The translations under genes were made by a program, and so were the position numbers. This document shows positions 19,813-28,498 of a DNA stretch of 39,849 nucleotides, in pieces. The DNA is taken from the IMG/VR virus record IMGVR_UViG_3300011271_000007, positions 1 through 39,849 of that record; one strand, 5' to 3'. Source of the stretch: a virus. Under the pieces are notes generated by a model, which did not search any database, was not told the DNA's origin, and was given only the letters and a program-made list of their open reading frames with translations. The stretch's first letter is position 1. Every line of letters begins with the position of its first letter.

Positions 19813-19932
19813 ATGAAGAGATTAACAGGCCATTGTGATTTTATTCACCTAAATAAAATTTTTGACAAGTATTAAAATAATTTTGATATATTGAAATTTC
19901 GCAATCATGCGTTAAATGATCTCGCGTTATTA

Positions 19933-19977
19933 GGGTTCGCATCCTAGATCAGATATGATCGAGAACTGACGTAATTA
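19933..19977 (+). promoter_or_regulatory. Leader motif upstream of the capsid gene (copy 2)
   Basis: GGGTTCGC (19933-19940) is followed 27 bases later by GACGTAATTA (19968-19977), matching the order seen at 17120-17168. Nearby are hairpins GATCA-GATA-TGATC (19947-19960) and a long-range pair ATGATCG/CGATCAT (19955-19961 with 19989-19995). The 215-base gap 19813-20027 holds no gene. Confidence 0.4.
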
Positions 19978-20006
19978 GGCTCGTCTACCGATCATCATAT
20001 CATATT

Positions 20007-20024
20007 AACCTATAACTATAGGTT
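20007..20024 (+). other. Hairpin at the capsid ribosome binding site
   Basis: AACCTAT and ATAGGTT flank AACT just before the ATG at 20028. The only Shine-Dalgarno-like bases (AGG) lie in the right arm, so folding would hide them. It may set the translation rate of the capsid gene or stabilise its mRNA. Confidence 0.45.
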
Positions 20025-20027
20025 TTT

Positions 20028-21008
20028 ATGTCGATTACGAATACAGGGAATCTAGGACCATTAATCTTGCAAAGCTTAGCGCCTGCAATGCTCTATGTTC
20101 CTGTTCCCACAATGAACTACATCACTATTTGTGATAAGGTTTCTATGCCTGCTAATGGCGGTACTACTTGCAGATTTATGAGGCCTCGTGCCTTAACACC
20201 ACCCACCGTACAGTTGGGTAATTCTGGGATAGACCCTCCGGCCCAAGTGCCTCAAAGGGATATCATAGACGCACAAATGGCGTTTTTTGGTACTGGTTGT
20301 ATAATAAATGAACAAGTGATACTGCAGGACCAAGAAGGTGTACTAGCCTGGGTATCAGAGCGTTTGGCTGTAGCCATGCGTCAAGCAGAGGATTTGATCC
20401 TCCGCGACTACATTGTATCCGCAGCGTCGGAAATCAATGCAGGTGGTGGAGGTAATGGCTTCAACCCTACTAATCTCGGTACATCCGATTTTAGTTTGGT
20501 TGCGACAACACTTGATACGAACAATGCTTATAAGTTCATGTCAGGTATTGAAGGAATGGATCGATTCGGTACAGGTCCGGTACGTTCGGCATATTTTATG
20601 CTGAGTTCGACTGAACTACAGTCCGATTTGGATTCATTAGTTGGGGCAGGATTCCAAAACCAATGGAATTATCCAACGAATGCTTCTGCGCTGCCTTCTG
20701 AATATGGTTCGGTATACAATATTCGTATTCTTACCAGTTCTGAAGCACCAGTCGCAAGAAATGCTGTTCAAAACAATGTAGGAACGTTTAACGACGTTTA
20801 TTACAATACAGTTTTGGGCAAACAAGCACTCACGCATATTAATCAGGATGGATATTCCATGAATCTGATTTATCGTGATCCTTATTATTCTGGGATGTTG
20901 GCTCAAAATGCGACTTTGGCAGTTAAATTTGCCCAAGCGCAGGCAATTACTCAGGATACAGCTATTCGTAACCTCTTAAGCACACGCTTAAGCAACTTGG
21001 GGGTGTAG
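20028..21008 (+). CDS. Major capsid protein, N4-gp56 family
   Basis: The 326-residue protein has the N4-gp56 type sequence pattern: an N-terminal segment with PTMNYITICDKVSMPANGGTTCRFMRPRAL, the region FGTGCIINEQVILQDQEGVLAWVSERLAVAMRQAEDLILRDYI (long spine-like helix), then FMLSSTELQSDLDSL and a C-terminal domain ending with GMLAQNATLAVKFAQAQAITQD. It would assemble the icosahedral shell on the scaffold encoded upstream. Its leader carries a structured motif and a hairpin over the ribosome binding site, so translation may be controlled. Confidence 0.88.
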   Translation: MSITNTGNLGPLILQSLAPAMLYVPVPTMNYITICDKVSMPANGGTTCRFMRPRALTPPTVQLGNSGIDPPAQVPQRDIIDAQMAFFGTGCIINEQVILQDQEGVLAWVSERLAVAMRQAEDLILRDYIVSAASEINAGGGGNGFNPTNLGTSDFSLVATTLDTNNAYKFMSGIEGMDRFGTGPVRSAYFMLSSTELQSDLDSLVGAGFQNQWNYPTNASALPSEYGSVYNIRILTSSEAPVARNAVQNNVGTFNDVYYNTVLGKQALTHINQDGYSMNLIYRDPYYSGMLAQNATLAVKFAQAQAITQDTAIRNLLSTRLSNLGV

Positions 21009-21009
21009 T

Positions 21010-22218
21010 ATGGCTGAATATTCTAGAATGGCTAAAGGTAATTATACAGTTTCGGGTGGAGCAATTGGGGTCTCTGCTCCAAATGTGAAGATTATTAATC
21101 TTCCTTTCAAGCCTGATTTTGTCGAGTTAATCAACTACACAGCAGCTTCTGTTATGACAGATGACGCTGTTCCATTTGCTTACTGGGATGCAAGCGTGCC
21201 ACCGCTTACGATTTCCAGTGTCAATTATGATACAGTGATCCAAAGATCTACTGGCGCAGCTTTAGTAACCGACATGGTTCAAGTTGGTGGAGGTATTAGT
21301 GTATTTACCGCAGGACAGGCGTTGCAGTTTGGGCCTATTTATAAGCACAATTCTGTCGCTACTGCAGATTTCTCTATTGCTGTATCAGGAGCAGGGGGAC
21401 CAACAACTGTCACTACAGTAACAAACCATAATCTTTCGAGTGGAGATGTTATAATTTTTGAAGGGCTTTTCCAGACTGCAACAACTGGTATGCCTCAATT
21501 AAATTATATTTGGTTTACTGTAACTGTATTAACAGCTACAACGTTTACTATTCCTTGGGATACTAGCGGAAGCAATTACACTGCTTTCAATACAGCAACA
21601 AGCACAGGAAATATTGGTTCATGGAAAAAGGTTCTTTATCCATATCTATATTTCCCAGGTGTTGCAACTATTAGCGCAATAACCCTTGGCAATACGACAA
21701 CAATTGATACAACAGATGCTCACAACTTTGTTGTAGGTCAAGAAGTTGCGTTTAGAATTCCAAGTCAATGGGGAACTGTAGAATTAAATTCGTTGCCAAA
21801 TACAACCATTCCTGGGTCACCATTATATGGGTATGTAATTGCGGTAACAGATTACAACACATTTGTTGTAAATATTAATTCTTCAGCATACACCCCATTT
21901 ACTGTTAATCCAACTGTTGCACAAGTTGTTGGATTATCATATCCGGAAGTTTTAGCTGTGGGTGATGTAAATACCGGTGGGATTCAAATATCGAGTGGAT
22001 CTCCATTGTATCCATCTCCTTATTACTCACCAATTGGTACAACAAGAGTAAGTACAATTAATGGTCCAGCAATTGCTGGCAGTTTCGTTAATAATACGAG
22101 CCAAGGTTTCGTAATTGGTAACTTTGGAGCACGTAATGATTCAACTGCATTTGTTGGTGGATCTGATGGCGATATTATGGAATGGAGAGCGTACTTTCAC
22201 GACCTTTCGATCCCATAG
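21010..22218 (+). CDS. Virion protein with two E1_FCCH-like beta domains (402 aa)
   Basis: ATG at 21010 immediately follows the capsid gene. After an N-terminal domain (YSRMAKGNYTVSGGAIGVSAP...) two beta domains of the type called E1_FCCH in databases can be seen: TTVTTVTNHNLSSGDVIIFEG...TATTFTI at about 135-190 and TTIDTTDAHNFVVGQEVAFRIP...YNTFVVN at about 230-295. The C-terminal part resembles the next gene. A capsid decoration or head fibre is likely. A strong terminator follows 43 bases downstream. Confidence 0.65.
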   Translation: MAEYSRMAKGNYTVSGGAIGVSAPNVKIINLPFKPDFVELINYTAASVMTDDAVPFAYWDASVPPLTISSVNYDTVIQRSTGAALVTDMVQVGGGISVFTAGQALQFGPIYKHNSVATADFSIAVSGAGGPTTVTTVTNHNLSSGDVIIFEGLFQTATTGMPQLNYIWFTVTVLTATTFTIPWDTSGSNYTAFNTATSTGNIGSWKKVLYPYLYFPGVATISAITLGNTTTIDTTDAHNFVVGQEVAFRIPSQWGTVELNSLPNTTIPGSPLYGYVIAVTDYNTFVVNINSSAYTPFTVNPTVAQVVGLSYPEVLAVGDVNTGGIQISSGSPLYPSPYYSPIGTTRVSTINGPAIAGSFVNNTSQGFVIGNFGARNDSTAFVGGSDGDIMEWRAYFHDLSIP

Positions 22219-22261
22219 CCTTGATTGATGTTGTATAAATTGTTTTAAAGATGCATTTTGA

Positions 22262-22285
22262 GGGGGGATAAAACCCCCCTTTTTT
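22262..22285 (+). terminator. Strong rho-independent terminator
   Basis: GGGGGG and CCCCCC flank ATAAAA and are followed by TTTTTT, ending exactly at 22285. The next gene's ATG is the adjacent base. Most transcripts from the capsid block should end here. Confidence 0.85.
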
Positions 22286-22714
22286 ATGACATCTGTAGGC
22301 ACAGTAATCTCTTTTCCGATTCCTCCTTATGCAAACGTTCCGATAGATTCGCAGTTCTATTCGCCTAGTGAATTTGTTATTTCAGGAATAAATTTGGGAT
22401 CCACGACAACGATAACAACAACTCTTGACGTAAATTTTTCAGTAGGACAGCTGGTGAGGCTTGTAATTCCGCCTGCATTTGGCTCGTATCAGTTAAATGG
22501 ACGGACAGGCTATGTATTATCAATTCCTGCGACCAATCAAGTTGTATTGAGTTTAGATTCATCTCAAAACGTTGATTCATTTATTTCGGCTACATATAAC
22601 ACTCAACAGCCTCAAATTGTTCCTATTGGTGACATCAATAATGGTCAGACAAATTCGTCAGGCCGATCCAACACAATCACTTTTATTGCTGGTAGCTTCA
22701 CTAATATTTCTTAG
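22286..22714 (+). CDS. Paralogue of the C-terminal part of the preceding virion protein (142 aa)
   Basis: ATG at 22286 touches the T-run of the terminator. The protein INLGSTTTITTTLDVNFSVGQLVRLVIP...GYVLSI...VPIGDINNG...FIAGSFTNIS aligns by eye with residues about 225-370 of the preceding protein (ITLGNTTTIDTTDAHNFVVGQEVAFRIP...GYVIAV...LAVGDVNTG...IAGSFVNNTS). A partial gene duplication explains this. The only Shine-Dalgarno-like bases are the G-run of the terminator stem, 18 bases upstream, so translation of this gene may be low. Confidence 0.65.
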   Translation: MTSVGTVISFPIPPYANVPIDSQFYSPSEFVISGINLGSTTTITTTLDVNFSVGQLVRLVIPPAFGSYQLNGRTGYVLSIPATNQVVLSLDSSQNVDSFISATYNTQQPQIVPIGDINNGQTNSSGRSNTITFIAGSFTNIS

Positions 22715-22784
22715 GTGTAAATTCTCTTCTTGATTGCTCAGCGCCTTTTGTTTAAATTAAAAATTTAAATATATGGAGGCAATT

Positions 22785-23378
22785 ATGTCAGATCTGAAAA
22801 AACCAAAAGCCGCATCATCACTGGCTGAGCAAGAGCTTAATAAAGCAGAAAAGCAATTCGAGGCATTTGATAAGGAAATCAAAGACTTAACACTTGATCG
22901 CATGAATACAGCTTCCAAAGAAGATGTAGAACCTCAAACAAAGATGTCTCAGAAACAAATTGAGAAGTCTAAAGAGATATACCTCAAGCCAAAAAGGTCG
23001 ATTGCATGTAGAGATAAATTCAATGAAGATTATCGGGTTGAATATAACCAAGCTAAAGAATATGTGCATTTTATTGCAGAGAACAAAGAGATCGTAGGCG
23101 AGACAATCGATATCTGGACAAGACCTTTTGCAGGTATGCCAGCAGAAGAATGGGACGTTCCTACAAATACACCTGTTTGGGGACCTAGATATCTTGCAGA
23201 GCAGATAAAACGCAAGTTCTATCATAGATTGGTGATGAAACAAAATACGGTAACAGAACAGGGTAGTTATGGTCATATGTACGGGGCTTTGGCAGTTGAT
23301 ACAACTGTCGCAAGACTAGATGCTCTTCCAGTATCAACAAGAAAATCAATATTTATGGGTCAGGCATCAGGATTCTGA
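22785..23378 (+). CDS. Conserved virion-region protein (197 aa)
   Basis: ATG at 22785 has GGAGG six bases before it. The ATG at 22773 contains that site and is not used. The first 75 residues are Lys/Glu/Gln-rich and helical. The rest contains SIACRDKFNEDYRVEYNQAKEYVHFIAENKEIVGE and RPFAGMPAEEWDVPTNTPVWGPRYLAEQI, the kind of conserved pattern seen in structural proteins of related podoviruses. No enzymatic motif is visible. It probably has a role in the head or head-tail junction. Confidence 0.6.
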   Translation: MSDLKKPKAASSLAEQELNKAEKQFEAFDKEIKDLTLDRMNTASKEDVEPQTKMSQKQIEKSKEIYLKPKRSIACRDKFNEDYRVEYNQAKEYVHFIAENKEIVGETIDIWTRPFAGMPAEEWDVPTNTPVWGPRYLAEQIKRKFYHRLVMKQNTVTEQGSYGHMYGALAVDTTVARLDALPVSTRKSIFMGQASGF

Positions 23379-23396
23379 TGTAAAGCTGTTTTACAT
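23378..23396. promoter_or_regulatory. Dispersed palindrome, site 4
   Basis: ATGTAAAGCTGTTTTACAT is identical to the copy inside the RecT-like gene at 5750. It begins at the last base of a stop codon and lies directly before the GGTGGTGAG ribosome binding site of the next gene. Confidence 0.5.
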
Positions 23397-23407
23397 GGTG
23401 GTGAGAT

Positions 23408-24640
23408 ATTAATCTTTTATCCGATATTATAACTTATATCCGGCGTATCATAAAAAGCCCTTCAAATGCGGTGATAACCGATAATCTATTAATTGATTAT
23501 ATTAATCGCTTTTGGATCATGGATGTTGATGGGCGAGTTCAGTTATTTGATCTAAAGTCTAAGTATCAGTTTCAGACGGTTCCAGGGGTCGATCAGTATA
23601 ACATGCCGCTTTATAACGTGCAGACTGAAACTCCAGGAAATTCAAGTTCTCAAGATATTGCTATATTTCCTGTTTATCAAGGATTTTTATCCCCATCATA
23701 TATCAATGGTATCCAGGTACCATTTCAGACAGATAAAACTACTTTTTTCAATATTTGGCCGAATATCGTTCAACAGATGTTTGTGATTGCAACAGGCGAC
23801 GGAGTAACAACTAACTTTTCATTTACTCTTCCGGTTACTCCAAATAATACAGTTCCTCCAGGAATTCCCTTTCAATACTTCTTGAGGGGACATGTCGATA
23901 TAACAGGAATTATCTCAACAGGAAGCAATATAGATCCTATTTTTGGGACAACTCTTAGCAATACTGCAGGCGTAATGAATGTGCCAAGCACAAGTATATT
24001 TTCTGCTTTTTATGTTATATCAACTGATGCAAACCAAAATAGTCTAGTCGTACAAGATTCAGGGCAATTCTTACAAATAGCTGGACCAGTTAATAAACCA
24101 AATTTTGGACTATTGATGAATCCAGGTCCTGCGCCCTATGGTTATACGGCAGCATCAGGTGGATATAGTACAACTCTTAACACAATAAATTATCTTACAG
24201 GACAAGGGAATGTCACGTTTTCAACACCTCCGGCTTCTGGTGCAGCAATTAGCGCGCAAGCATTCCTATTTCAGTGTGGGTTGCCTCGTGGTGTACTTTT
24301 TTGGAATAATACGATCATTTTACGAAGTCCGCCTGATAGACAATATCTTGTTGAATTGGATGCTTATCTAAGTCCGGCAGCATTCTTCAACACATCTCAA
24401 GCTATTCCTTTTGGTTATATGGCTGAATACATCGCTCGTGGAGCTGCGAGAAAGATTCTCTCAGACACGGGCGATGTAGAACAGTTTCAGTTTTATGAAC
24501 CTTTGTTCAGGGAACAAGAGATGCTTGTTTGGAAAAGATCTCAAAGACAATTTACATCTACCAGGACGTCTACGATATACTCACAAGGAATAAATATGGG
24601 ACAACAAGGTTTTAACTCAATTGGCGGAAGCACTCAATAA
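23408..24640 (+). CDS. Head-tail connector / tail accessory protein with ATT start (410 aa)
   Basis: The frame has no ATG, GTG or TTG before GTG at 23471, yet coding sequence continues upstream (NLLSDIITYIRRIIKSPSNA before ITDNLLIDYINRFWIMDVDGRVQLFDLK). The in-frame ATT at 23408, seven bases after GGTG, therefore looks like the true start, just after an in-frame TGA at 23402. The protein resembles podovirus head-tail accessory proteins by its DYINRFW...LFDLKSKYQF beginning, beta-rich middle and C-terminal AEYIARGAARKILSDTGD helix. It follows the palindrome site closely. Confidence 0.65.
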   Translation: MNLLSDIITYIRRIIKSPSNAVITDNLLIDYINRFWIMDVDGRVQLFDLKSKYQFQTVPGVDQYNMPLYNVQTETPGNSSSQDIAIFPVYQGFLSPSYINGIQVPFQTDKTTFFNIWPNIVQQMFVIATGDGVTTNFSFTLPVTPNNTVPPGIPFQYFLRGHVDITGIISTGSNIDPIFGTTLSNTAGVMNVPSTSIFSAFYVISTDANQNSLVVQDSGQFLQIAGPVNKPNFGLLMNPGPAPYGYTAASGGYSTTLNTINYLTGQGNVTFSTPPASGAAISAQAFLFQCGLPRGVLFWNNTIILRSPPDRQYLVELDAYLSPAAFFNTSQAIPFGYMAEYIARGAARKILSDTGDVEQFQFYEPLFREQEMLVWKRSQRQFTSTRTSTIYSQGINMGQQGFNSIGGSTQ

Positions 24641-24649
24641 AGGATTTTT

Positions 24650-25252
24650 ATGCCATCAATTTCATACAATTTAAATATTCCAAATCCTCCTAATTCTCCC
24701 TCTGCTGACGTATCTCCCATGCAAGCAAATACAAATGCCATTAATACATTTCTAGATGTAGATCATTATACATTTGGCACAACAAATCCGGCCCTTAATA
24801 TTGATGGTCTTCATAAGCAAGTCACACTTGTTAACAAAACAGCTCCAGGATTAAGCACCGGAAATGGTGTTTTATTTGCAAACTTAGCAAACGGGAAATC
24901 TTGGCCGTTTTGGCAAAATGGACCAAATCCTACAGATGTTTATCCTTTATTAGGACAAAATAGTTTAGTTACTAGTGGATATTTGACACTTCCGGCGGGT
25001 TTAATTCTTCAATGGGGTGTTGTTAATACAAACTTTGCTACAAACAATGGAACTGTAACTTTTCCTATTAACTTTCCTACTGATGTGTTTTCTATTCAAA
25101 TAACATTAAAAGGATCTAGTGGTAGTGCAAATACTGTTCAAGTATTTTCATTTCCAGGAGTACCTCCTCCATTTACTTCGTTTAAATGGCTATCTACAAA
25201 TGGTTCACCTACTAGTTATACCGGTTTTTATTGGCTTGCAATAGGTAATTAA
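24650..25252 (+). CDS. Tail spike/fibre protein with gp53-like receptor-binding C-terminus (200 aa)
   Basis: The N-terminal half (NIPNPPNSPSADVSPMQANTNAINTFLDVDHYTFG...HKQVTL) is a conserved virion-attachment pattern. The C-terminal half (LPAGLILQWGVVNT...VTFPINFPTDVFSIQITLKG...SYTGFYWLAIGN) matches the gp53-like C-terminal knob of phage tail fibres. The protein may be a short trimeric fibre or tail needle. Its stop overlaps the next start in a TAATG junction. Confidence 0.68.
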   Translation: MPSISYNLNIPNPPNSPSADVSPMQANTNAINTFLDVDHYTFGTTNPALNIDGLHKQVTLVNKTAPGLSTGNGVLFANLANGKSWPFWQNGPNPTDVYPLLGQNSLVTSGYLTLPAGLILQWGVVNTNFATNNGTVTFPINFPTDVFSIQITLKGSSGSANTVQVFSFPGVPPPFTSFKWLSTNGSPTSYTGFYWLAIGN

Positions 25253-27972
25253 TGGGCGAAAAACTAATCGTTGGTCCTGTTAATCGCGGTATTCGCACAG
25301 ATCGCGAAGCTTTTATCATTGATAATGATTCTTTTCCTCTTTTGATTAATGCATATCAATGGCGTGGTAGGATCAAAAGAAAACGTGGAACAGGTTCATT
25401 TGGTCGCCTTCAACGATTTATAGGAACAACAGATGGATCAGGAAATGCAACTATAACGATCAGTCCTATTCCAATTTCTCCAGGAATAGCATCATTTACA
25501 GTTGGGACTAATTTATTTATGGATCCGGGTGGAGCAAGTCCTATTACTTTGCTTACAAATGGTCCAGGAACAGCCACATTAAATAGATCCACGGGAGTTT
25601 TGACTATAACAGGATCAAATGCCACAACAAATGTCATTTATTTTCCTTCACTTCCAGTAATGGGTCTTGAAGATCTGACAATAGGCATTAATCAATTTCC
25701 TGGAAACATTGGTTTTGATACAATATATGCTTATAATATCTCATCAGACCTTCCTCCTTCAATTTACGATGTAAGTTTTTATAAAAATCCTGCGACCGGA
25801 CCCTACCCAGGATATGTTGCAAAAGGTACATGGACGCCTACTACATGGAATGGAGAAAACTATCAACAATTCTGGTCAGTAAATTATCAGGGTGCACTCT
25901 GGGTTACAAATGGGATTAACATTTCTTTCACTGGTTCTACAATTGGAATGCAATTTGCACCTACGAGCACAATTACATACAATTCTAATACCGCTACAAC
26001 CATCAATCTGACGATTACTACTTGTCCATTAGTTGTAGGCGATTTTGTATTTTTTAATGAATGGACTGGAGTAAATGCTAGCACATTAAATTTTCAAACA
26101 GGATATGTAACTTCTGCGTCGAGTCCAGGAGGTACAAATACTGTTGTTATCACATTACCAAATGCCTCACTCGGAGCAGGTCCATATACTCCTGGAATTG
26201 TTCAATACCTCACAAACCGATCAAACACCGGTGTAGACAGTATTAGATGGTATGATGGAGATCCCACGAATGGCGTTTCGCCTCTTCCAAGCACCACAAA
26301 AGGTTGGGTAAATTTTGCTCCACCTTTATCTAAAGGTATTTTTTCCATTGCAGATAGCATTCAAGCGCAATATTATCTTGTGGGTTGTAGACAGATTGTT
26401 CCTTTTAAAGATCGATTGCTTTTCTGTGGAGCTGTGATTCAGTCTTCAACATCTGCTCCAATTTATTTGCAAGATACGATTGTCTATAGTGAAAATGGAA
26501 CTCCTTATTATACGGCTTCCTTTACCGGAGATCCATCGGCAGCAACTACGATATTCAATCCTATATTGACTCCGAATTTAACTACTACTACCACAACAAG
26601 CGTTTATGGGGCAATTCCAGGCGCTTATTGGTCGGATCAATCTGGTTTTGGGGGATTCATTTCGGCAGGAGTAGATAGACCTATCATCACAGTAGCTTCT
26701 AATGTAGATTCTCTAATTGTTGGATTTGACAATATTCAGACTCAAGTAATCTATTCAGGAAATGATATCACTCCTTTTAACTTTTACCTTATTAATCCCG
26801 AATTGGGATCTTCTAGCACGTTTTCTCAAATTACAATGGATAAAGGTGTAATAAGTTCGGGAAATAGAGGAATTATTATTACTAATCAAAGAGAATGTCA
26901 AAGAATCGATCTTGAAATACCAGATCAAATTTTTGAGTTTAACCTTCAAAATAATGGCACTGAACGAGTCACTGCACAGAGAGATTTCATCAATGAATGG
27001 CTTTATCTAACTTACTGTGCCGATACAGATAAGGCAAGTAACTATATATTCCCAAATCAAACATTACAATATAATTATCGAGATAGTTCTTGGGCTATTT
27101 TTAATGAATCTTATACTACTTATGGTCAGTTTAGACCTCATACTGGTTTGACATGGGCTAAACTTGAATATACTACATGGAATGATTGGACGGATCCTTG
27201 GAATTCAGGTCAGTCAAATTTATTTCAAACACAAGTCATTGCAGGCAATCAACAAGGATTTATTGTTTTAAGAGCTGTTGGAACAAGCGAAACGACTTCT
27301 TTAACTATTCAAAACTTATCTACGGGAACAGTAACAAGTCCAAATCATTCATTAAATGAAGGTGATTATATAACGATTAAAGGAGCTACTGGAACTGTTG
27401 CTTCTTCTGTAAATGGCCTAATTTTCTCTGTTGGTACAGTGATTGATGCAAATTCTTTTACTTTAAATCCACTTGTGACAGGTACTTATACCGGGGGTGG
27501 ATTGATTACAAGAATGTATACACCTTTTATCCAAACGAAACAATTTCCTGTTGCTTGGGAAATGGCAAGAAAAACAAGGTTAGGTGTTCAGCAATATCTT
27601 TTGACAACTACAGCTAATGCACAGATTACTCTAGTGATATTCTTAAGCCAGAATAATGAATTTCCTTATAACGTATCCGACAATAGTGGGCTGATATATA
27701 GCACAGTCCTTTATACATGTCCTGAAAGCACAAATCTGGGGTTAACTGCATTCAATACCAATCTACAAATGCTTGCAGTGACTCAAACAGGCACATCTCA
27801 ACAATCTCAAATTTGGCATCGGATAAATACATCTCTTATTGGAGATACGGTGCAACTAGGTTTTACGATGTCGGATGCACAGATGAGAAGTGCAACATTT
27901 GCAAATCAATTTTCAGAGATAGAACTTCATTCATTTATCATTGATTGCTCACCATCACAGATGCTCTCATGA
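25252..27972 (+). CDS. Large tail protein, P22 gp10-like tail nozzle / DNA-stabilisation candidate (906 aa)
   Basis: The N-terminus GEKLIVGPVNRGIRTDREAFIIDNDSFPLLINAYQWRGRIKRKRG is a conserved beginning of tail nozzle proteins in P22-like podoviruses. The body is beta-rich, with many Thr/Ser/Gly residues, consistent with a beta-propeller. Near residue 690-750 lies an E1_FCCH-like segment (TSLTIQNLSTGTVTSPNHSLNEGDYITIKG...ANSFTL). It would form the nozzle below the portal and adaptor. ATG at 25252 is coupled to the previous gene and its end overlaps the next start by ATGA. Confidence 0.62.
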   Translation: MGEKLIVGPVNRGIRTDREAFIIDNDSFPLLINAYQWRGRIKRKRGTGSFGRLQRFIGTTDGSGNATITISPIPISPGIASFTVGTNLFMDPGGASPITLLTNGPGTATLNRSTGVLTITGSNATTNVIYFPSLPVMGLEDLTIGINQFPGNIGFDTIYAYNISSDLPPSIYDVSFYKNPATGPYPGYVAKGTWTPTTWNGENYQQFWSVNYQGALWVTNGINISFTGSTIGMQFAPTSTITYNSNTATTINLTITTCPLVVGDFVFFNEWTGVNASTLNFQTGYVTSASSPGGTNTVVITLPNASLGAGPYTPGIVQYLTNRSNTGVDSIRWYDGDPTNGVSPLPSTTKGWVNFAPPLSKGIFSIADSIQAQYYLVGCRQIVPFKDRLLFCGAVIQSSTSAPIYLQDTIVYSENGTPYYTASFTGDPSAATTIFNPILTPNLTTTTTTSVYGAIPGAYWSDQSGFGGFISAGVDRPIITVASNVDSLIVGFDNIQTQVIYSGNDITPFNFYLINPELGSSSTFSQITMDKGVISSGNRGIIITNQRECQRIDLEIPDQIFEFNLQNNGTERVTAQRDFINEWLYLTYCADTDKASNYIFPNQTLQYNYRDSSWAIFNESYTTYGQFRPHTGLTWAKLEYTTWNDWTDPWNSGQSNLFQTQVIAGNQQGFIVLRAVGTSETTSLTIQNLSTGTVTSPNHSLNEGDYITIKGATGTVASSVNGLIFSVGTVIDANSFTLNPLVTGTYTGGGLITRMYTPFIQTKQFPVAWEMARKTRLGVQQYLLTTTANAQITLVIFLSQNNEFPYNVSDNSGLIYSTVLYTCPESTNLGLTAFNTNLQMLAVTQTGTSQQSQIWHRINTSLIGDTVQLGFTMSDAQMRSATFANQFSEIELHSFIIDCSPSQMLS

Positions 27973-28472
27973 CAACAAACGCACCTGATAGATCGCCTTA
28001 TCTTAGAACCTCAAGAAATTTTCCAGAAGATGTTCACAATCTTTGTTTAGAGATAAATAAGAGCTATATCGACATTGCAAATGCTGTCAATAGCAGGACA
28101 ATCTCCATTTTTACGGTAAACAAACCGATGGTAAATGGAGAGAGTTGGTTTTTTAATCAAGGCCGTCAACAAGCGTTTAGACAGGTTTATCTTATTCCTG
28201 CATCTATTACAACTGGATTTGCGATAGATATAGGCTTTAAACTTTCATCAATAAATAAGATAAGTCCAAACTCCTATGGATCATTTACTGATGGAACAAA
28301 TTGGTATGGAATAATCTATGCAACAAATGTAGCAATTGCAGGTGCATATACATTTTATATAAAACTGAATGCAAGTTCGACTGTAAGCGACCAAGTCATT
28401 ATTTTAATCGGTGCGGGAGCGCCTACTATTACGTCGGGAATAATTAACTTAGAATGGATATCTGATGTATAG
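27969..28472 (+). CDS. Conserved tail-region protein (167 aa)
   Basis: ATG at 27969 overlaps the previous stop (ATGA). An upstream TTG at 27945 is not needed. The pattern RSPYLRTSRNFPEDVHNLCLEINKSYIDIANAVNSRTISIF...GESWFFNQGRQQAFRQVY...YGSFTDGTNWYGIIY is one I know from podovirus virion operons. It is beta-rich in the second half. It is probably a tail accessory or fibre-attachment protein. Confidence 0.6.
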   Translation: MTTNAPDRSPYLRTSRNFPEDVHNLCLEINKSYIDIANAVNSRTISIFTVNKPMVNGESWFFNQGRQQAFRQVYLIPASITTGFAIDIGFKLSSINKISPNSYGSFTDGTNWYGIIYATNVAIAGAYTFYIKLNASSTVSDQVIILIGAGAPTITSGIINLEWISDV

Positions 28473-28498
28473 TAAGATTAATTTTAAAGAGGTGATTT

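Noticed and set aside
19933-19948. tRNA-like T-arm in the capsid leader (TAGGGTTCGCATCCTA)
   Set aside because: The loop lacks the conserved adenine and there is no cloverleaf around it.
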